DNA of 64,000 nucleotides from an archaeon. GTDB lineage: Archaea; Nanobdellota; Nanobdellia; Pacearchaeales; GW2011-AR1. The translations under genes and the position numbers were made by a program. Positions within the stretch are counted from its first letter, which is position 1. Each line of letters starts with the position of its first letter. Shown piece by piece: positions 10,453-18,736 of this stretch. The notes under the pieces are model-generated. The model was not told the origin of the DNA, did not search any database, and saw nothing but the letters and a program-made list of their open reading frames with translations. Location of the stretch: the NCBI GenBank assembly GCA_021107855.1, contig JAIORZ010000011.1, forward strand, positions 133,686 to 197,685, given 5' to 3'.

Positions 10453-11375
10453 TGGAATTAGTTTTTTTGTATCCGAAGTTTTTGGTTTTGTTGTTGTTGA
10501 TACCGTTTTTTGTTTTTGTTTATTTTTTTAGTCTTATTTACGGTAAAAAGAAAGCGGTGGTTTTTTCGAATTTTAAGGCGATGGAAAGGTTTTATGATAT
10601 TGAATTTTTTTCGAAGAATTTTTTGGCACTTTATATTAATTTGGCTGTTTTGATTTTGTTGATTTTTGCATTGGCTGGGACAGGGGTTTCTTTTATTGCG
10701 GATACTTCGGTTTTTTCGTATGTGATTGCTGTGGATTCTTCGAGTAGTATGTCGAGTGACGATTTTTCTCCGAGTCGGTTTGAGGCGGCTAGGGAGGGGG
10801 CGAAGAAGTTTGTTGATTTGTTGCCGATTGGCGTCGATGTGGGGGTGATTGAGTTTTCTGGGGATGCCCGGGTTTTGCATGTTTTGGATAGTAATAAGAT
10901 AAAGGTTAATATGGCGCTTGATAGGGCCGAGTATGGGGATGTGCCGGGCACGAATATTTACAATGCTTTGATAGCGGCGGATAAGTTGTTTGGTGACAGG
11001 CAGATGAAGGCGGTGATTTTGATTAGTGATGGGCAGTTGAATGTCGGAGATGTGCCACGGATTATAAATTATGTGAATAGGAATAATTTGGTTGTGAATA
11101 CGATTGCGGTTGGGACCGAGGAGGGTGGGGTGACTGGATTTGATACGATTTCTGAGGTTGATGAGGATGTTTTGAAGGCGTTGGCGTTTAATTCGGGAGG
11201 GGAGTTTTTTAGGGCTAGAGATGTTGAGGATTTTGATTTGTTGTTTGATACTTTGATGAATGAGACGAGTAAAGAGGTCACGGTTGATTTGAGTTTTTAT
11301 TTTTTAGTGGGGTCGATTTTGAGTTTTACACTCTTGTGGGTTTTGCATAACTTTCGATTTAGGGTAGTCCCGTAA
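10452..11375 (+). CDS. von Willebrand factor A domain membrane protein (BatA-like)
   Basis: AVDSSSSMSSDDF MIDAS motif, TM segments at both ends, cluster with MoxR/DUF58. Confidence 0.9.
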   Translation: MELVFLYPKFLVLLLLIPFFVFVYFFSLIYGKKKAVVFSNFKAMERFYDIEFFSKNFLALYINLAVLILLIFALAGTGVSFIADTSVFSYVIAVDSSSSMSSDDFSPSRFEAAREGAKKFVDLLPIGVDVGVIEFSGDARVLHVLDSNKIKVNMALDRAEYGDVPGTNIYNALIAADKLFGDRQMKAVILISDGQLNVGDVPRIINYVNRNNLVVNTIAVGTEEGGVTGFDTISEVDEDVLKALAFNSGGEFFRARDVEDFDLLFDTLMNETSKEVTVDLSFYFLVGSILSFTLLWVLHNFRFRVVP

Positions 11376-11477
11376 TTTCAATTTCTAGCGTTTTATACTT
11401 CGTTGGACGAACCCTCGCGTACCTTTGTACGCCACGGAACCGTCCGCCTTGTCTAAATCTGTTAGAAATTGGAATTG
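11374..11477. repeat. Nested inverted-repeat element, copy 1, with 23-bp core CTCGCGTACCTTTGTACGCCACG (11414-11436)
   Basis: Outer arms aatttcaatttctagc / gttagaaattggaatt; inner GGACG/CGTCC; hairpin GCGTAC-cttt-GTACGC; core shared with 54889-54911. Confidence 0.7.
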
Positions 11478-11512
11478 TTGGAAGCGGATGTTTTTGGTGA
11501 GCTGAGATTGTT

Positions 11513-12319
11513 TTATTTATTTGGAACTGCGTAGTAAGTTTGCCTCAAGAGGTCACGGTTGATTTTTTCTTTTCCCAGCGTTGTTTTTAGGGGGAGGAGT
11601 TTTTCAAGCCAGCTTTCTTGTTCCGGGGAGCCTGCTATTGCTGCGCTTAGACTTTTGATTTCTTTTGAAATTGTGTTTGCTTCGTCTAGAAGAGAGAGTG
11701 GAGTTTTTTTATGGAGGGATTTCGCCATTTTTTTGTGGTCTTGGATTTTCGCTAGTACTGGGACTTTGGAAAGAGTTTCGATTTCTCTTAAATTGTATTC
11801 GTGTCGTGGGGACCTTATCCTGTTTACTACGATTCCTTGGATTGGGGTTTTTTGTTCTTGGGCAATTTTTGCGGCTTTAAGGGTTGTGTGGAGTGTGACG
11901 TGGTCGGGGGATGAGACTAGGAATATTTTGTCTGCCGTCGCTATTACGGGTTTTAGCTCTTCGTAGTTTGGCGAGGTGTCTAGTATTATGAAGTCGTATC
12001 TGGATTTGTATTTTTGGAGGACTTTTTTTAGATTGTATGGGTCGATGTTTTTGTGGTAATTTAGGGATGATGGGATAATGTCGATTCCGTGGGCTTCATA
12101 GATTGCGTTTTGTGGTAGTGTTTGTCCGTTGAGGGTGTCTTGGAGAACGTAGTCTTTTGTGAGGTCTAGGTAGAGTGCGATGTTGGGTGCGGAGAAGTTG
12201 GCGTCGACTAGAAGGACTTTTTTGTCGAAGTGTTTTGCGAGCGAGACGGCGGTTTCAAGTGCTAGGGTTGTTTTGCCGACTCCTCCTTTGATTGATACGA
12301 ATGCTAGAATGTTTGTCAT
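11513..12319 (-). CDS. ParA/MinD-family P-loop ATPase
   Basis: MTNILAFVSIKGGVGKTTLALETAVSLAKHF deviant Walker A. Confidence 0.93.
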   Translation of the reverse strand: MTNILAFVSIKGGVGKTTLALETAVSLAKHFDKKVLLVDANFSAPNIALYLDLTKDYVLQDTLNGQTLPQNAIYEAHGIDIIPSSLNYHKNIDPYNLKKVLQKYKSRYDFIILDTSPNYEELKPVIATADKIFLVSSPDHVTLHTTLKAAKIAQEQKTPIQGIVVNRIRSPRHEYNLREIETLSKVPVLAKIQDHKKMAKSLHKKTPLSLLDEANTISKEIKSLSAAIAGSPEQESWLEKLLPLKTTLGKEKINRDLLRQTYYAVPNK

Positions 12320-12422
12320 TTTCCGACGGAACCAAGGTTCCCTACAGGTAGCCTCCTTTGAATTAGTTCGATCATTTTATCACCTAAAGTTGATGACGTT
12401 ATTGTGGTATATAAGATTAATG

Positions 12423-13040
12423 TTAGGCTGCGATGAATTTGTATAAAATGTGGTCGAAATATTCTTCGCCCTCTATTTTTTTCATTTTTGGTGAGTTAGC
12501 CCAGTCTGGGAATTTCCTCATATCTTTTGCGTGATAGTGATCTTGTCCGAAATTTAAATTTGCCCATTCATTATTTAGTAATCTTTCTGATAAAATTAAA
12601 GATTTTCTCCATGATTTGGAGTCATATTTTTTTGGATTTTTTAAAATTTTTAAATTTGGGTCCCACGAATTAAAACAACTGTATTGGTGGAAGATTTTTA
12701 TTTCTCCGTTTTCGTCTCTGATTAGGTTACCGTGTTTATTTCTGGAAGGTCCCTTTTTTAGTAATACTTGTTTTAGGTTTTCACCGTTCCATTTTACCTT
12801 ATCGTTGACTCGATTTATAGGGGTGTGCCCAATCATTATTGCTTCCGTTAATCCCCTCTTGAAGCTATTTCTTGTTTCTCCGAAAATTGTTCTTGCTAGC
12901 AGGGTTTTTTCGGAATCTTTTGAAAAATCGTAATGTTTGTTTTGAGGTGTTAATGCGGATAATGACAATGGCGAAGCTAGGGATATTGCTCCTGCGGTTA
13001 GTGTTTTTATGAAGTTTCTACGGGTGTATAATTTTTCCAT
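12423..13040 (-). CDS. Tat-signal SleB/CwlJ-type cell-wall hydrolase (Hydrolase_2-like)
   Basis: N-terminal YTRRNFIKTLTAGAISLASPLSLSAL; LLARTIFGETRN, PINRVND, QYSCFN, DHYHAKDMRKFPDWA motifs. Confidence 0.75.
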   Translation of the reverse strand: MEKLYTRRNFIKTLTAGAISLASPLSLSALTPQNKHYDFSKDSEKTLLARTIFGETRNSFKRGLTEAIMIGHTPINRVNDKVKWNGENLKQVLLKKGPSRNKHGNLIRDENGEIKIFHQYSCFNSWDPNLKILKNPKKYDSKSWRKSLILSERLLNNEWANLNFGQDHYHAKDMRKFPDWANSPKMKKIEGEEYFDHILYKFIAA

Positions 13041-13120
13041 TTTAATTTATTAGGATGATGGTTTATAAATTTTATTGTTTGTTACTACTATTTGGTACGT
13101 TAAATTACTCATCTAGAAAT

Positions 13121-13162
13121 GTGGGCTGCAGCCACTTGTCTAATAAGCAGAGGCTGGGAATC
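13121..13162 (-). pseudogene. Truncated tRNA-Cys-like tandem remnant
   Basis: gggctgcagccacttgtc plus exact 18-bp aagcagaggctgggaatc shared with tRNA-Cys 3' end at 13266. Confidence 0.65.
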
Positions 13163-13232
13163 TACTCAAACTTCACTCTAAAATTTTTCAGATAAATCTT
13201 TTGGAAAAATTCGAGCAAAGGTTTTCGCCCAG

Positions 13233-13266
13233 GAGCGCGAGTTGCAGTTGCTTGTCTTACTTAGGA
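13233..13266 (-). pseudogene. Second tRNA-Cys-like remnant (anticodon-arm segment) abutting the intact gene
   Basis: gagttgcagttgcttgtcttac vs cgggttgcagccgcttgccttac of intact tRNA-Cys. Confidence 0.6.
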
Positions 13267-13337
13267 AGCAGAGGCTGGGAATCGAACCCAGGATCAGCGG
13301 GTTGCAGCCGCTTGCCTTACCGCTTGGCTACCCCTGC
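13267..13337 (-). tRNA. tRNA-Cys(GCA)
   Basis: Reverse complement GCAGGGGTAGCCAAGCGGTAAGGCAAGCGGCTGCAACCCGCTGATCCTGGGTTCGATTCCCAGCCTCTGCT; acceptor, anticodon and T arms pair; U discriminator. Confidence 0.92.
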
Positions 13338-13381
13338 ATAAAAACCTCAAATAAAGAATTCTTTTAAACTTAACTAAAATA

Positions 13382-13396
13382 GCTCCCGGTTGGATT
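13382..13396 (-). repeat. Degenerate tRNA-Arg 3'-end copy
   Basis: gctcccggttggatt vs gctcccggcaggatt of tRNA-Arg. Confidence 0.5.
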
Positions 13397-13466
13397 CGTT
13401 GCGAGCTCGAGAGCAACGAGCAAGCTTCTCCGAAGCGCCACTTGGACCGTCGGTTCAAATCTTTAA

Positions 13467-13483
13467 CGCTCCCGGCAGGATTT
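13467..13483 (-). repeat. tRNA-Arg 3'-end copy (17 bp exact)
   Basis: cgctcccggcaggattt identical to 13581-13597. Confidence 0.75.
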
Positions 13484-13580
13484 TACTCACAATTTGCATC
13501 TCGCAACAATATTTTATTTGTGTTGCTCGAAGCGAATTGTTCGCCTGCGACACCGCAACTTCAAACAAGCCATCCGCGTA

Positions 13581-13655
13581 CGCTCCCGGCAGGATTTGAA
13601 CCTGCGGCTTCCAGCTTAGAAGGCTGGCACTCTATCCAGGCTGAGTTACGGGAGC
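13581..13655 (-). tRNA. tRNA-Arg(TCT)
   Basis: Reverse complement GCTCCCGTAACTCAGCCTGGATAGAGTGCCAGCCTTCTAAGCTGGAAGCCGCAGGTTCAAATCCTGCCGGGAGCG; cloverleaf pairs. Confidence 0.93.
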
Positions 13656-13728
13656 CTAGGATTAGATGTTAGATTTGATTTAAAAGTTTGTTGGCAAAGA
13701 ATAAAAAGTCTTTTTTAGTTAAGATATT

Positions 13729-14640
13729 ATGGCAGAGAGAATTGAATTAACGTTTTTGGGGACTGGGAGTGCTATTCCTACTAGAAGGCGGAATCATCCT
13801 GCAATGCTTTTGAAATATAAGACTGAGAATATTTTGATTGATTGTGGCGAGGGAACGCAGCGGCAGTTTCGGAAGGCTTCTCTTAATCCTTGTAAAATTA
13901 CGAAGATTTTGATAACGCATTGGCATGGGGACCATACATTTGGGTTGCCTGGGATTTTGAATACATTAAGATTGAATGGGTATAATAGAAAGTTGGAGAT
14001 TTATGGGCCGAGGGGGAGTAAGGAATGGGTGAGGAAGTATTTTGATTTGGTTGGGAAGAGGGGCGAGGATTTGGATGTTGTTGTTAAGGAGGTGGGGGAT
14101 GGAGTTGTTTTTAATGAAAAGGAATATTTTGTTGAGGCCAGGAAGATGAATCATGATTGCCCTGCTGTTGCGTATTCTTTTGTTGTGAGGGAAAAGTCTA
14201 GGTTGGATAGGGAGAAGTTGAAGAAGTTGAAGATTCCGAATTCTCCGCTTGTTGGTAAGTTGGCTGAGGGGAAGGTTGTTGAGATTGATGGGAAGAAAGT
14301 TGATGGGAAGAAGTTGTTGTATAGGGAGGCGAGTCGGAAGGTTGCGTTTGTGATGGATACGAGGGTGAATGAGAATACGGTGAAGTTGGCTAAGGGTGCA
14401 GATTTATTGGTTTGTGAGTCGACTTATTCTAAGGAAGAGAGCGAGGAGTTTTTGGGGAAGAGGGCGCATTTGAGTTCGGTTGAGGCGGCGGGGATTGCGA
14501 AGAAAGCGAAGGTGAAGGGGTTGGCACTTGTCCATTTGTCGCAGAGGTATGAGGGGATTCCGAAGGTGATTTTGGGGGAGGCTAAGAAGGTTTTTGGGAA
14601 GGTGATAATTCCTGAGGATTTGGATAAGGTTGTTTTGTAG
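13729..14640 (+). CDS. rnz: Ribonuclease Z
   Basis: FLGTGSAIPTRRRNHPAMLLKY, LITHWHGDHTFGLPGIL; metallo-beta-lactamase fold motifs of tRNase Z. Confidence 0.95.
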   Translation: MAERIELTFLGTGSAIPTRRRNHPAMLLKYKTENILIDCGEGTQRQFRKASLNPCKITKILITHWHGDHTFGLPGILNTLRLNGYNRKLEIYGPRGSKEWVRKYFDLVGKRGEDLDVVVKEVGDGVVFNEKEYFVEARKMNHDCPAVAYSFVVREKSRLDREKLKKLKIPNSPLVGKLAEGKVVEIDGKKVDGKKLLYREASRKVAFVMDTRVNENTVKLAKGADLLVCESTYSKEESEEFLGKRAHLSSVEAAGIAKKAKVKGLALVHLSQRYEGIPKVILGEAKKVFGKVIIPEDLDKVVL

Positions 14641-14901
14641 TTATTCACAAGGTGAAGTATATCTTTTTGTGCCGTTCCTGTTAAGAATTGAATATTTTCT
14701 AACCCAATTTATGTCCAAATGTGTTTCGTATTCGACTGAGATATGTTCTCCTATATCTATTCTGTGTCGGCTTGGTATGTTGAATTCTTTTAGTGGGAAG
14801 GTTTTCTTGGTTGAACCGAGCACTTCTATTAAAGTTGTTTCGCGTCCACATCCTATTATTCCACTTTTAGATTTATTTACAAGTCCTCGAAATTCTTTCA
14901 T
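14641..14901 (-). CDS. Hypothetical protein (86 aa)
   Basis: ORF with plausible composition in a gap between RNase Z and Sm genes. Confidence 0.45.
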   Translation of the reverse strand: MKEFRGLVNKSKSGIIGCGRETTLIEVLGSTKKTFPLKEFNIPSRHRIDIGEHISVEYETHLDINWVRKYSILNRNGTKRYTSPCE

Positions 14902-15010
14902 AATTTGTCTGATTTTTTAGATTATATAAGAATTATTACACTGGAGTTTTCACTGGTTGCAAATTCCTGAGAAGTGTTGTCTTGCGAAATTAATCAGACG
15001 AACGCTCAAA

Positions 15011-15247
15011 TTAGTTAGCTGAGGGTGAGATGAAGACGATTGTGTCGCCTCGGAGGAAAGTTAGGCCGTAGCTTGTTCTTTGTTCTCCGTCTTCTACTTC
15101 TTTGGCACCGTCGAGGACCACGTTGATGTGGATGTCGAAGGCTAGAAGTGTTCCGACGAATTGCTTGCCGGACTTCAGCTGAACTAAAATCTCTTTACCT
15201 TTTGCTGAATTCAGCAAATCCAAAGGTCTATCGATTCCGTTTACCAT
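15011..15247 (-). CDS. Sm-like (LSm/SmAP) RNA-binding protein
   Basis: RPLDLLNSAKGKEILVQLKSGKQFVGTLLAFDIHINVVLDGAKE..FLRGDTIVFISP Sm1/Sm2 motifs. Confidence 0.93.
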   Translation of the reverse strand: MVNGIDRPLDLLNSAKGKEILVQLKSGKQFVGTLLAFDIHINVVLDGAKEVEDGEQRTSYGLTFLRGDTIVFISPSAN

Positions 15248-15392
15248 GAAGTTGGGTGAGTGTTTTAGTTTTTAAGTCTTTCGCGCCAAAAGTCATTAAC
15301 TCACGGTCGCGCTTTGCTTACTTCTGCAAGCAAAGGATTGTGGTAAGCTTTTTATATTGGGTTGTCTTCGTGTTTTTTATGAGGTGTGTGTT

Positions 15393-16208
15393 ATGATTTC
15401 GCTGATGTCAGATAGTCGTGTGATGTTTTTGATTTGGTTTGTTGCGATTGCGATTGTTGTTGCGAGTATTTTGATTATTGTTGAGGTGAAGGTGAGGAAG
15501 AAGAAGCGGAGGTTGGAGGAGGAACGGAAGAATCTGACTCCGGCGCAGAAAGTGGAGGCTTTTTTGGCTGGGAAGAAAAGCTTGAGGGAGAAGTTGAATT
15601 TTGTTGGGGAGAATGCGAAAGATTATTTTAAGAATGAATATGGGGCTTCTTTGAGCTCGGATTATTCTGAGTTGGCTAAGGAGTTTAATAAGAAGGGGAA
15701 GGTTTTGGAAGTCGAGTTTTGTAAGAAGATGTTTAAGGCTTATTATTCAAACAAGGATTTTGGCGAGGATGATATTGGTGCGCTTGGTGAGTTGTTTGGA
15801 AAGATAGTTAAGGAGAAAGAGAAGGCTCCTAGTGCTCCGAGTTTTTTGGATAAGGTTGAGGATGGAGTTAAGGATAAGTTGATGGTCGTTCCTACTTGGG
15901 TTGGAGGATATGTTAGTGCGCGGCAGGAAAAAGAGGAGAGGACGAAGAGGATTGTCGCTAGGGAGGAGAATGAGACGACGCGTTGGGTTAGGACTGCGAT
16001 TCGGGAAGGGTATGACAGGTCAAAGCTTAAGGGAATGCTTGATGATGGGAAGAGGGATAAAAAAGAAGTGGAGAAAATTTTGGAGATTTATGATAAGGAG
16101 GTCGCTAAAGGTTCTGGTGGTTATTCTGGGTATGGAAGTGGAATTGCTGGAAAGATTATTAAGAAGGAGCAGGATCGTCTTGATGAAGCGGAAGTGTCGC
16201 ATGTATGA
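15393..16208 (+). CDS. Hypothetical protein with N-terminal TM and charged coiled region
   Basis: ORF from ATG at 15393; N-terminal hydrophobic helix then KVRKKKRRLEEERK. Confidence 0.65.
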   Translation: MISLMSDSRVMFLIWFVAIAIVVASILIIVEVKVRKKKRRLEEERKNLTPAQKVEAFLAGKKSLREKLNFVGENAKDYFKNEYGASLSSDYSELAKEFNKKGKVLEVEFCKKMFKAYYSNKDFGEDDIGALGELFGKIVKEKEKAPSAPSFLDKVEDGVKDKLMVVPTWVGGYVSARQEKEERTKRIVAREENETTRWVRTAIREGYDRSKLKGMLDDGKRDKKEVEKILEIYDKEVAKGSGGYSGYGSGIAGKIIKKEQDRLDEAEVSHV

Positions 16209-16290
16209 GATTAGGAGTTTTGTGTGGTCGGTCGTTTTTTGATATTGGAGCTTTAGAAGAGTAATTAAATGGGTTTTTCTTTGGAGTGTT

Positions 16291-17622
16291 ATGGATAGGA
16301 AATATTGGGTTTTTGCGAATTGGGGTGTTTTGTTTTTGGTGACTTTATTTGCGATTAGTATGGCTTGGGATTTTTCTTCGGAGATAGGGAAAGATAATGA
16401 TAAACCTATTGAAGAGTTTGTTGAAGAGTGTGTCGACGTGAAGAAGGCTTCGGGTTTTAAATATGATGCGTGTTATGATGCTTATTCTAAGATGATTTTT
16501 TTGAAGATAAGAAGGGCTTCGGCTGATTATGAGATTAATTTTTTGAAGATTTCGTTTGTTGATTTTGCTACGCGGTATTATGATTTGGATGATGTGCCTG
16601 GAGCGGGAGAAGATAGGGCGTATAAGCTTTCGGCTGAGAAAAATCCGAAGAGGATTGAGGTGAAGTTGGATGTTGTTAAGGATTTTCCAGAACCTATTTG
16701 CGGAGTAGGTGAGAGTGTGTTTATTGATTATTGTCCTGCTGTTCCCGTGGGTCCTTCAGGTGAGAATGGTGGCGCTTCTGTTAGTCCGATTGAAGGTGTA
16801 GAAATTACGGATTTTGTTGAAGTTAAGGATTCTTCTGATTTGGATTCTGATGTTTTTGATTTGGATTTGATTAGTGAAGATATGGTTTGGGATTCTGAGT
16901 GTAATTCGGATTGGGAATGTGGTGAGTGGGAGGCTTGTGTTGAGGGTGTTCAGCGTCGGGATTGTGAGGATGTTGTTAATTGTTTTGTTCCTAAGAATTC
17001 TCCTGCGACCGTGAGGGGTTGTGAAGGGCAGTGTATTGAAAATTGGGAATGTGAATGGGCGCCTTGCAAGGATGGCGTGAGTGTTCCGAACTGTAAAGAT
17101 TTGAATGATTGTGGGACGCGTTTTGATATTCCGGAGAAGTTGAATTGTGGAGGTGGAGGCAGTTGTGTTCCTGATGTTGAATGTGGCGAGTGGTCGAAGT
17201 GTGAGGTTGATTATGGTTTCCTTGATTTGATTGCTTCTGGGATTGCGGATTTGGAGGGGAGTAAATCGAGAGTTTGTACTGATAGGAAGGGATGTGTTTT
17301 GCCTAGTAAGGAGATGGCTGTTTGTTCGGTTAGTGTTGATATTTATGCTAAGAAGTTTGAGAGATGCGGAGGGGAGTATGTTGGAATCTATAATGTTTTG
17401 GACGATAAATTATTGGCGGTTGTTAGGGGTGGCACGAGGGGGAGTCCGTATTTGAATATTTATTTTGAGGAGCAGGTTGAGAATATAGAGTGTAGTTATT
17501 GTTTTGATAGGGTTATGAATGGGGACGAGGAAGGTGTGGATTGTGGTGGGAGTTGTCGAGAGTGTGTTGAGGATGTTGTTGCTGAGGAAGGATTTTGGGA
17601 TTGGATTCATGGGATTTTTTGA
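16291..17622 (+). CDS. Secreted Cys-rich protein with three TSP1-like repeats and a DCGG module
   Basis: CNSDWECGEWEACVEGVQRRDC, CIENWECEWAPCKDG, CVPDVECGEWSKCEV; MNGDEEGVDCGGSCREC. Confidence 0.75.
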   Translation: MDRKYWVFANWGVLFLVTLFAISMAWDFSSEIGKDNDKPIEEFVEECVDVKKASGFKYDACYDAYSKMIFLKIRRASADYEINFLKISFVDFATRYYDLDDVPGAGEDRAYKLSAEKNPKRIEVKLDVVKDFPEPICGVGESVFIDYCPAVPVGPSGENGGASVSPIEGVEITDFVEVKDSSDLDSDVFDLDLISEDMVWDSECNSDWECGEWEACVEGVQRRDCEDVVNCFVPKNSPATVRGCEGQCIENWECEWAPCKDGVSVPNCKDLNDCGTRFDIPEKLNCGGGGSCVPDVECGEWSKCEVDYGFLDLIASGIADLEGSKSRVCTDRKGCVLPSKEMAVCSVSVDIYAKKFERCGGEYVGIYNVLDDKLLAVVRGGTRGSPYLNIYFEEQVENIECSYCFDRVMNGDEEGVDCGGSCRECVEDVVAEEGFWDWIHGIF

Positions 17623-17663
17623 TATCGCAAGTCTTTTAAATTAAAATCGTTAGTGGTGGTTAT

Positions 17664-17735
17664 GGCTCTATAGCTCAGCGGTAGAGCGCCGCTCTCATGA
17701 GGCGGAGGTCGGGAGGTCAGCACTCCCTAGAGCCA
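17664..17735 (+). tRNA. tRNA with CAU anticodon (elongator Met or Ile2), atypical T-loop GTCAGCA
   Basis: GGCTCTATAGCTCAGCGGTAGAGCGCCGCTCTCATGAGGCGGAGGTCGGGAGGTCAGCACTCCCTAGAGCCA; acceptor, D, anticodon and T stems pair. Confidence 0.85.
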
Positions 17736-17784
17736 TGGTGCTTCTCTCTGAAGGCACAGTCTTACTTCGTTCGCTTTCGCACTA

Positions 17785-17812
17785 GAGGTCAGCATTCCCT
17801 AGAGTCATGGTG
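17785..17812 (+). repeat. Truncated copy of the tRNA(CAU) 3' end
   Basis: gaggtcagcattccctagagtcatggtg vs gaggtcagcactccctagagccatggtg (2 mismatches in 28), offset 72 bp. Confidence 0.8.
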
Positions 17813-17862
17813 TTCAAGGTCTATGTCATTAATTTTATATAGGATAGTAGTATTATTATTTT

Positions 17863-18108
17863 ATGGCAGAGGGGATGTTGGGTGGTTTGGGCGAATTGAT
17901 TTCTAACCTTCCTGTGGAGGCTGTTGAAAATATTAATGGACTTATTATGCTTTTGAAGGCTGTGAGTATTGTTGCTATTATTTATATTATTTATATGATT
18001 GGGATGGGGATTCTTACTTTTCGTAGGATGAAAAAGATGGAGCATATAGAGGAGAAGGTAGATTTAATTGATAAGAAATTGAATAAGTTACTTAAGAAAA
18101 AGAGTTAG
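17863..18108 (+). CDS. Small membrane protein
   Basis: 81 aa, one clear TM helix, Lys-rich tail. Confidence 0.65.
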   Translation: MAEGMLGGLGELISNLPVEAVENINGLIMLLKAVSIVAIIYIIYMIGMGILTFRRMKKMEHIEEKVDLIDKKLNKLLKKKS

Positions 18109-18467
18109 TTGTTTTTTAGGACGATTTCTATGACTGATACATTAACCATTTTTCCTTCTTTGTTTTCAAATTCTTCGCTTCCTATAGAAACTTTTTTTGT
18201 TGTAACATTTTTGTCTTCTAGGAATTTTCTTCGTGCCACTTCTGCGACATCGACTCCTTTTGATATGAATTTTCCTCGCGCTTTAACTGTTACTTCGGGT
18301 GCACCTTTGTTGAATTGTATGACTACACCGGTTACGTAGTTCATAAAGGGTTTGCCACCTATAAAGATAGAATGTTCTTCTGATTTTTTGGTTTCTTCTG
18401 TGCCTAGAAAACCAAGGTTTTCTCTGGCTTCACTTTCCTTTGAATTAGTTGTATTTTCTGTTGTCAT
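18105..18467 (-). CDS. albA: Alba DNA/RNA-binding protein
   Basis: SIFIGGKPFMNYVTGVVIQFNKGAPEVTVKARGKFISKGVDVAEVARRKF. Confidence 0.92.
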   Translation of the reverse strand: MTTENTTNSKESEARENLGFLGTEETKKSEEHSIFIGGKPFMNYVTGVVIQFNKGAPEVTVKARGKFISKGVDVAEVARRKFLEDKNVTTKKVSIGSEEFENKEGKMVNVSVIEIVLKNN

Positions 18468-18475
18468 TTTGTTAT

Positions 18476-18676
18476 TTAAGCGTCGTCTATGATTGTTTTT
18501 GTGTTTCGTTTGATTCTCGCAATATATCCTGCGATTTTGTTTCGCATTTTTTTACTTGGGAGTGTGTTTCCTAGTGCTTTTTTGTTTTCTTCGAATGTTT
18601 TTCCAAATGAGTCGGATGATTTTTCGATTAATTGTCTCGATGTTCTTTTCACCAGCGTTGGTTTTATTCTTCCCAT
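18476..18676 (-). CDS. rps17e: 30S ribosomal protein S17e
   Basis: MGRIKPTLVKRTSRQLIEKSSDSFGKTFEENKKALGNTLPSKKMRNKIAGYIARIKR. Confidence 0.93.
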   Translation of the reverse strand: MGRIKPTLVKRTSRQLIEKSSDSFGKTFEENKKALGNTLPSKKMRNKIAGYIARIKRNTKTIIDDA

Positions 18677-18736
18677 AATTATGGATAAAAAAATCAATTT
18701 ATAAGCATTGTGGTTTTCTTGAGATTTTCATAAATT

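Noticed and set aside
13121-13655. Large integrative element or provirus between tRNA-Cys and tRNA-Arg
   Set aside because: No integrase or phage genes and the spacers are only tens to about a hundred bp.
13390-13672. ORFs 13390-13599 and 13442-13672 (+)
   Set aside because: Overlap tRNA-Arg and its truncated copies; translation is of RNA-gene/repeat DNA.
17697-17906. ORF 17697-17906 (+)
   Set aside because: Runs through tRNA(CAU) and its duplicate; not a credible protein.
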